DNA from: Burkholderiales bacterium 8X | GTDB taxonomy: Bacteria > Pseudomonadota > Gammaproteobacteria > Burkholderiales > Burkholderiaceae_C | Direction: 5' to 3' | Assembly (NCBI GenBank): GCA_902506565.1 | Contig: LR732703.1 | Span: 4,174,400-4,238,399, forward strand | Length of the DNA: 64,000 nt | In this document: piece by piece, positions 60,925 through 64,000 of the stretch | Layout of the letters: each line of letters starts with the position of its first letter | How positions within the stretch are numbered: position 1 is the stretch's first letter | Translations under genes and position numbers: made by a program | The notes under the pieces: generated by a model | What the model was told of the DNA's origin: nothing | What the model saw: only the letters and a program-made list of their open reading frames with translations | The model's database searches: none

Positions 60925-61171
60925 GGTCTACTCCTTCAGATGCGTCCTTCGGCGGGAAAGCCTCGGAACGCGCTTCAATCAGCGACCAACTGTTTCGGAA
61001 AAAATCCTCTGCAGCGGGATCGCCATCTGCGCTGGCCGCCTCGCAAAAGGCGGGGCGATTAAGTGCAAGCAACCCTGCACGCCAGCGGTCTTGGATGGCC
61101 CGGGGCGATGAAGACACCGTCCCGACCCACCACACTGTCCCGCCGCCTTCCGGCGCCGGGACAAGTTACTT
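60925..61171 (-). promoter_or_regulatory. L10-type leader upstream of rplJ
   Basis: A 247-base gap inside an otherwise compact ribosomal operon. The part near the start of rplJ holds the pattern expected for the L10 (rplJ) leader: a CGCCCCGCC / GGCGG-type stem followed by an A-rich part and the ribosome-binding site. L10 or L10-(L12)4 binds such leaders to control rplJL. The assignment rests mostly on position; I did not fold it fully. Confidence 0.55.
61136..61163 (-). terminator. Hairpin after rplA
   Basis: TGTCCCG (61136-61142) pairs with CGGGACA (61157-61163) around a GC-rich loop, just after the rplA stop. No clear T run follows, so it may be a processing or attenuation stem rather than a full stop. 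Confidence 0.45.
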
Positions 61172-61873
61172 TCAGCCCTGCGCCGCGATGGTCTGGGTAT
61201 CGACGCGAACGCCGAGGCCCATGGTCGAGGACACCGCCACCTTGCGCAGGTAGACACCCTTGCTGGTCGCGGGCTTGGCCTTGACCAGCGCCTCGATCAG
61301 CGCCGCCAGGTTGCCCTGCAGCTTGTCGGTATCGAACGAGCGGCGACCGATGGTGCCGTGCACGATGCCGGCCTTGTCGACCCGGAACTGGACCTGGCCG
61401 GCCTTCGCGTTCTTCACGGCGGTGGCCACGTCCGGCGTCACGGTGCCGACCTTAGGGTTCGGCATCAGGCCGCGGGGGCCCAGGATCTGGCCGAGCGTAC
61501 CGACCACGCGCATGGCGTCCGGTGCGGCGATGACGACGTCGAAGGGCATGTCGCCCGCCTTCACCATCGCGGCCAGGTCGTCCATGCCGACGATGTCGGC
61601 GCCGGCAGCCTTGGCTTCGTCGGCCTTGGCGCCTTGGGCGAACACGGCCACGCGCTTGGTCTTGCCGGTGCCGTTGGGCATCACGACGGCGCCGCGCACC
61701 ACCTGGTCCGACTTCTTGGCATCGATGCCGAGCTGCACGGCCACGTCGATCGACTCATCGAACTTGGCGGTTGCAGCTTCCTTGACGATGCCGATCGCAT
61801 CGACCAGCGGGTACAGCTTGTTGCTGTCGACCTTGCCGGCCAGCGCTTTTTGCTTCTTGGTCATCTTGGCCAT
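61172..61873 (-). CDS. rplA: 50S ribosomal protein L1
   Basis: 233 residues. Contains the L1 pattern: VQLGIDAKKSDQVVRGAVVMPNGTGKTKRVAVFA, then PRGLMPNPKVGTVT and GRRSFD. It binds 23S rRNA at the L1 stalk and can repress its operon. The start follows the rplK stop directly. Confidence 0.98.
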   Translation of the reverse strand: MAKMTKKQKALAGKVDSNKLYPLVDAIGIVKEAATAKFDESIDVAVQLGIDAKKSDQVVRGAVVMPNGTGKTKRVAVFAQGAKADEAKAAGADIVGMDDLAAMVKAGDMPFDVVIAAPDAMRVVGTLGQILGPRGLMPNPKVGTVTPDVATAVKNAKAGQVQFRVDKAGIVHGTIGRRSFDTDKLQGNLAALIEALVKAKPATSKGVYLRKVAVSSTMGLGVRVDTQTIAAQG

Positions 61874-62305
61874 TTACACGCCCTCCACATTCACGCCCAT
61901 CGAGCGGGCAGAGCCGGCGATGGTGCGAACCGCCGCGTCCAGGTCGGCAGCGGTCAGGTCCTTCATCTTGGTCTTGGCGATTTCCTCGAGCTGGGCCCGG
62001 GTGATCTTGCCGACCTTGTCGAGGTGCGGACGCGCAGAGCCCTTGTCGAGCTTGATCGCCTTCTTGATCAAGGTGATCGCCGGCGGCGTCTTGATGATGA
62101 AGGTGAAGCTCTTGTCCGCGAAGGCGGTGATGACCACCGGCAGCGGCAGGCCTGGCTCGACGCCTTGGGTCTGCGCGTTGAACGCCTTGCAGAACTCCAT
62201 GATGTTCAAGCCACGCTGGCCCAGTGCGGGACCGATGGGTGGTGACGGATTGGCCTTACCAGCTGGGACTTGCAGCTTGATGAAGCCGACGATTTTCTTC
62301 GCCAT
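61874..62305 (-). CDS. rplK: 50S ribosomal protein L11
   Basis: 143 residues. L11 features: KKIVGFIKLQVPAGKANPSPPIGPALGQRGLNIMEFCKAFN with the Pro-rich loop, the linker, and the RNA-binding C-terminal part with GSARSMGVNVEG. It forms the GTPase-associated centre with L10. Directly upstream of rplA. Confidence 0.98.
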   Translation of the reverse strand: MAKKIVGFIKLQVPAGKANPSPPIGPALGQRGLNIMEFCKAFNAQTQGVEPGLPLPVVITAFADKSFTFIIKTPPAITLIKKAIKLDKGSARPHLDKVGKITRAQLEEIAKTKMKDLTAADLDAAVRTIAGSARSMGVNVEGV

Positions 62306-62462
62306 GCTTTTCTCCTTGCGGGTGATAGCGCCTGGGCTCTAGGGCCGCGGCTCCCCGGGGGTTGGACGACTCTTTCGAAAAAAGCTGCTTGCCGAGTCGA
62401 GGGAGCAAGAGCCGCAAAGGGACGCCCGAGTCGGCCGATGCCGACTTCGAGCGATCAACACA

Positions 62463-63080
62463 TCAGGTCTTCTCGACCTGCGAAAACTCGAGTTCGACCG
62501 GCGTTGCGCGGCCGAAGATCATCACGGACACGCGAACCTTGTTCTTCTCGTAGTTGACTTCCTCGACCGTGCCGTTGAAGTCGGTGAAGGGGCCTTCCTT
62601 GACGCGAACGAACTCGCCGACGATGAATTCGACCTTGTGGCGCGGCTTCTCGGTGCCTTGCTGCATCTGGCCGACGATGTTCTCGACTTCCTTCTGGGAG
62701 ATCGGAGCCGGCCGGTTCTTTGCGCCGCCGACGAAACCGGTGACCTTGTTGGTGTGCTTCACCAGGTGCCAACTCTCGTCGTCCATGATCATCTCGACCA
62801 GCACGTAGCCCGGGAAGAACCGGCGCTCGGTGGTGCGGCGCTGGCCGTTCTTCATCTCGACCACTTCTTCGGTCGGGACCAGGATGCGGCCGAACTTGCC
62901 TTGCATGCCGGCGCGGTTGATGCGCTCGGTGATGTTGCGCTCGACCGCTTTCTCCATGCCGGAATAGGCATGAACCACGTACCAGCGCAGATCCGGATTG
63001 GACGGGGGCACCAGGAGCGGATGAACCGCTTCCGCGGGTTCCGCCGGCTCGGCTGCTGCGTCGATTGCTTGATCGGACAT
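62463..63080 (-). CDS. nusG: Transcription termination/antitermination protein NusG
   Basis: 205 residues. NGN domain (RWYVVHAYSGMEKAVERNITERI, FFPGYVLVEM), then a KOW domain (GEFVRVKEGPFTDFNGTVEEV). An N-terminal extension of about 30 Ala/Glu/Pro-rich residues precedes the NGN domain. It links RNA polymerase to Rho or to the ribosome. Its start overlaps the secE stop (TAATG). Confidence 0.98.
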   Translation of the reverse strand: MSDQAIDAAAEPAEPAEAVHPLLVPPSNPDLRWYVVHAYSGMEKAVERNITERINRAGMQGKFGRILVPTEEVVEMKNGQRRTTERRFFPGYVLVEMIMDDESWHLVKHTNKVTGFVGGAKNRPAPISQKEVENIVGQMQQGTEKPRHKVEFIVGEFVRVKEGPFTDFNGTVEEVNYEKNKVRVSVMIFGRATPVELEFSQVEKT

Positions 63081-63463
63081 TATTTTCTCCAGCCCAGGAT
63101 GAGGTCGAAAAACACCCATTCGAGCGTCTTGTCGGTGAGCCAAAGGAAGAGCGACATGATGGCGACGAACGCGAACACGTACGCCGTCATCTGAATGGTT
63201 TCCTTGCGGGTCGGCCAGACGACCTTCTTGACCTCGCGCCATGAATCCCGGCCGAACGCGCCCAACTGGCGGCCGTTCTCCGAACTGGCGAAGGCACCGA
63301 CCGCTGCGGCCAAGCCGACCAGGAGCGCGATCCACTGAACGATCGGACCCTGGCGAGCGAGCAGGTAGAACGCAACCACGGCGCCAACCGCCAGCGCAAC
63401 CGCCGCCGCCAACTTGGCTTTGTCGGCGCCGGTACTGACGGTCTCGATCTGATTGGTGGCCAT
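63080..63463 (-). CDS. secE: Preprotein translocase subunit SecE
   Basis: 127 residues with three predicted membrane helices (the third in AYVFAFVAIMSLFLWLTDKTLEWV), so the longer, E. coli-type SecE. The conserved cytoplasmic stretch WREVKKVVWPTRKET is intact. Part of the SecYEG channel. It starts the protein-coding part after tRNA-Trp. Confidence 0.97.
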   Translation of the reverse strand: MATNQIETVSTGADKAKLAAAVALAVGAVVAFYLLARQGPIVQWIALLVGLAAAVGAFASSENGRQLGAFGRDSWREVKKVVWPTRKETIQMTAYVFAFVAIMSLFLWLTDKTLEWVFFDLILGWRK

Positions 63464-63594
63464 CTTGGCAATATTCCTGCGGCCTTGCGGCCTTGTTCAA
63501 TGCGTCTTCCGAGACGCCGAAGCCCGTCGTGAAGGACGGGCTTTTCAAGGTGACCAGGTCAGCGGACTGCCCGGTCAATCGATGCCACGGGTGG

Positions 63595-63670
63595 TGGCAG
63601 GGGCAGTAGGAATCGAACCTACAACCTTCGGTTTTGGAGACCGACGCTCTGCCAATTGAGCTATACCCCT
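63595..63670 (-). tRNA. tRNA-Trp (anticodon CCA)
   Basis: 76 bases with encoded CCA end. Acceptor AGGGGTA pairs with TGCCCCT (one G-T pair), the D arm has GCTC/GAGC, and the loop holds anticodon CCA. Located between tuf and secE, as is usual in this group, so it is probably co-transcribed. Confidence 0.98.
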
Positions 63671-63679
63671 TCGCAATCC

Positions 63680-64000
63680 TTACTTGTCCAGGATCTTTGC
63701 CACCACGCCCGAGCCCACGGTGCGGCCGCCTTCGCGGATGGCGAAGCGCAGCCCCTCTTCCATGGCGATCGGGTTGATCAGCTTCACGGTGATGCTGACG
63801 TTGTCGCCCGGCATGACCATTTCCTTGTCCGTCGGCAACTCGATCGCGCCGGTCACGTCCGTGGTGCGGAAGTAGAACTGCGGACGGTAGTTGTTGAAGA
63901 ACGGCGTGTGGCGGCCGCCTTCGTCCTTCGACAGCACATACACCTCGGCGGTGAAGTGCGTGTGCGGCTTGATCGAACCGGGCTTGCACAGCACCTGGCC
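63680..64000 (-). CDS. tuf: Translation elongation factor Tu (partial, C-terminal part)
   Basis: The frame runs in from the right edge; only the last 106 residues are visible. They form domain III of EF-Tu: GQVLCKPGSIKPHTHF, VYVLSKDEGGRHTPFF, YRPQFYFRTTDVTG and FAIREGGRTVGSGVVAKI. It delivers aminoacyl-tRNA to the ribosome. Confidence 0.98.
   Translation of the reverse strand, partial: GQVLCKPGSIKPHTHFTAEVYVLSKDEGGRHTPFFNNYRPQFYFRTTDVTGAIELPTDKEMVMPGDNVSITVKLINPIAMEEGLRFAIREGGRTVGSGVVAKILDK

Overview
The window is GC-rich chromosomal DNA from a betaproteobacterium, most likely a Comamonadaceae member (Variovorax-like). This placement is inferred from gene order and protein style, not from a database search. 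Supporting points are the tuf / tRNA-Trp / secE / nusG / rplKAJL / rpoBC block, the rsmB / DUF4390 / ntrY / response-regulator run, hemE next to priA, and many overlapping ATGA and TAATG gene junctions. I saw no CRISPR array, no intact transposase and no rRNA gene.

Layout. 1-4231: a phosphonate-type ABC importer (two permeases, ATPase, binding protein) diverges from selD, which suggests a selenium-oxyanion uptake and activation locus. 4400-6627: a large protein fusing an alpha/beta hydrolase to a caspase-like peptidase, convergent with a small tandem-HTH regulator. 6628-10142: a lower-GC accessory island of RHS polymorphic-toxin debris. It holds a broken RHS tip with an L,D-transpeptidase-like motif and a probable periplasmic immunity gene, a truncated RHS gene with a DUF4279 probable immunity gene, a 120-bp inverted duplication and a pair of 37-bp direct repeats. 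10143-20820: uup, a phospholipase D lipoprotein, then a MocR-type regulator divergent from a tightly packed run of exporters and metabolic enzymes (LysE, EamA, aminotransferase, GST, PhzF, VOC). 20896-33319: mostly single-gene units, including an intradiol dioxygenase, a giant autotransporter, a histidine phosphatase, PEBP, creatininase-like, SDR, a PQQ-type sugar dehydrogenase-like lipoprotein, AlaX and DsbD/ScsB. 33413-45269: a redoxin, hemE, priA (with a perfect DnaA box upstream), an AEC carrier, a cardiolipin-synthase-like PLD, rep helicase and an outer-membrane phospholipase A. 45290-51257: a probable operon of lemA-like, rsmB, DUF4390, ntrY, response regulator and tRNA-Phe, read leftward between two terminators. 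51290-64000: the rpoC-rpoB-rplL-rplJ-rplA-rplK-nusG-secE-tRNA-Trp-tuf transcription/translation block, also read leftward.

The right half is essential housekeeping and looks ordinary. The unusual content is in the first 10 kb. The best candidates for something new are the hydrolase-caspase fusion and the rearranged RHS tip cassettes. The selenium-linked transporter is a known but under-tested association.
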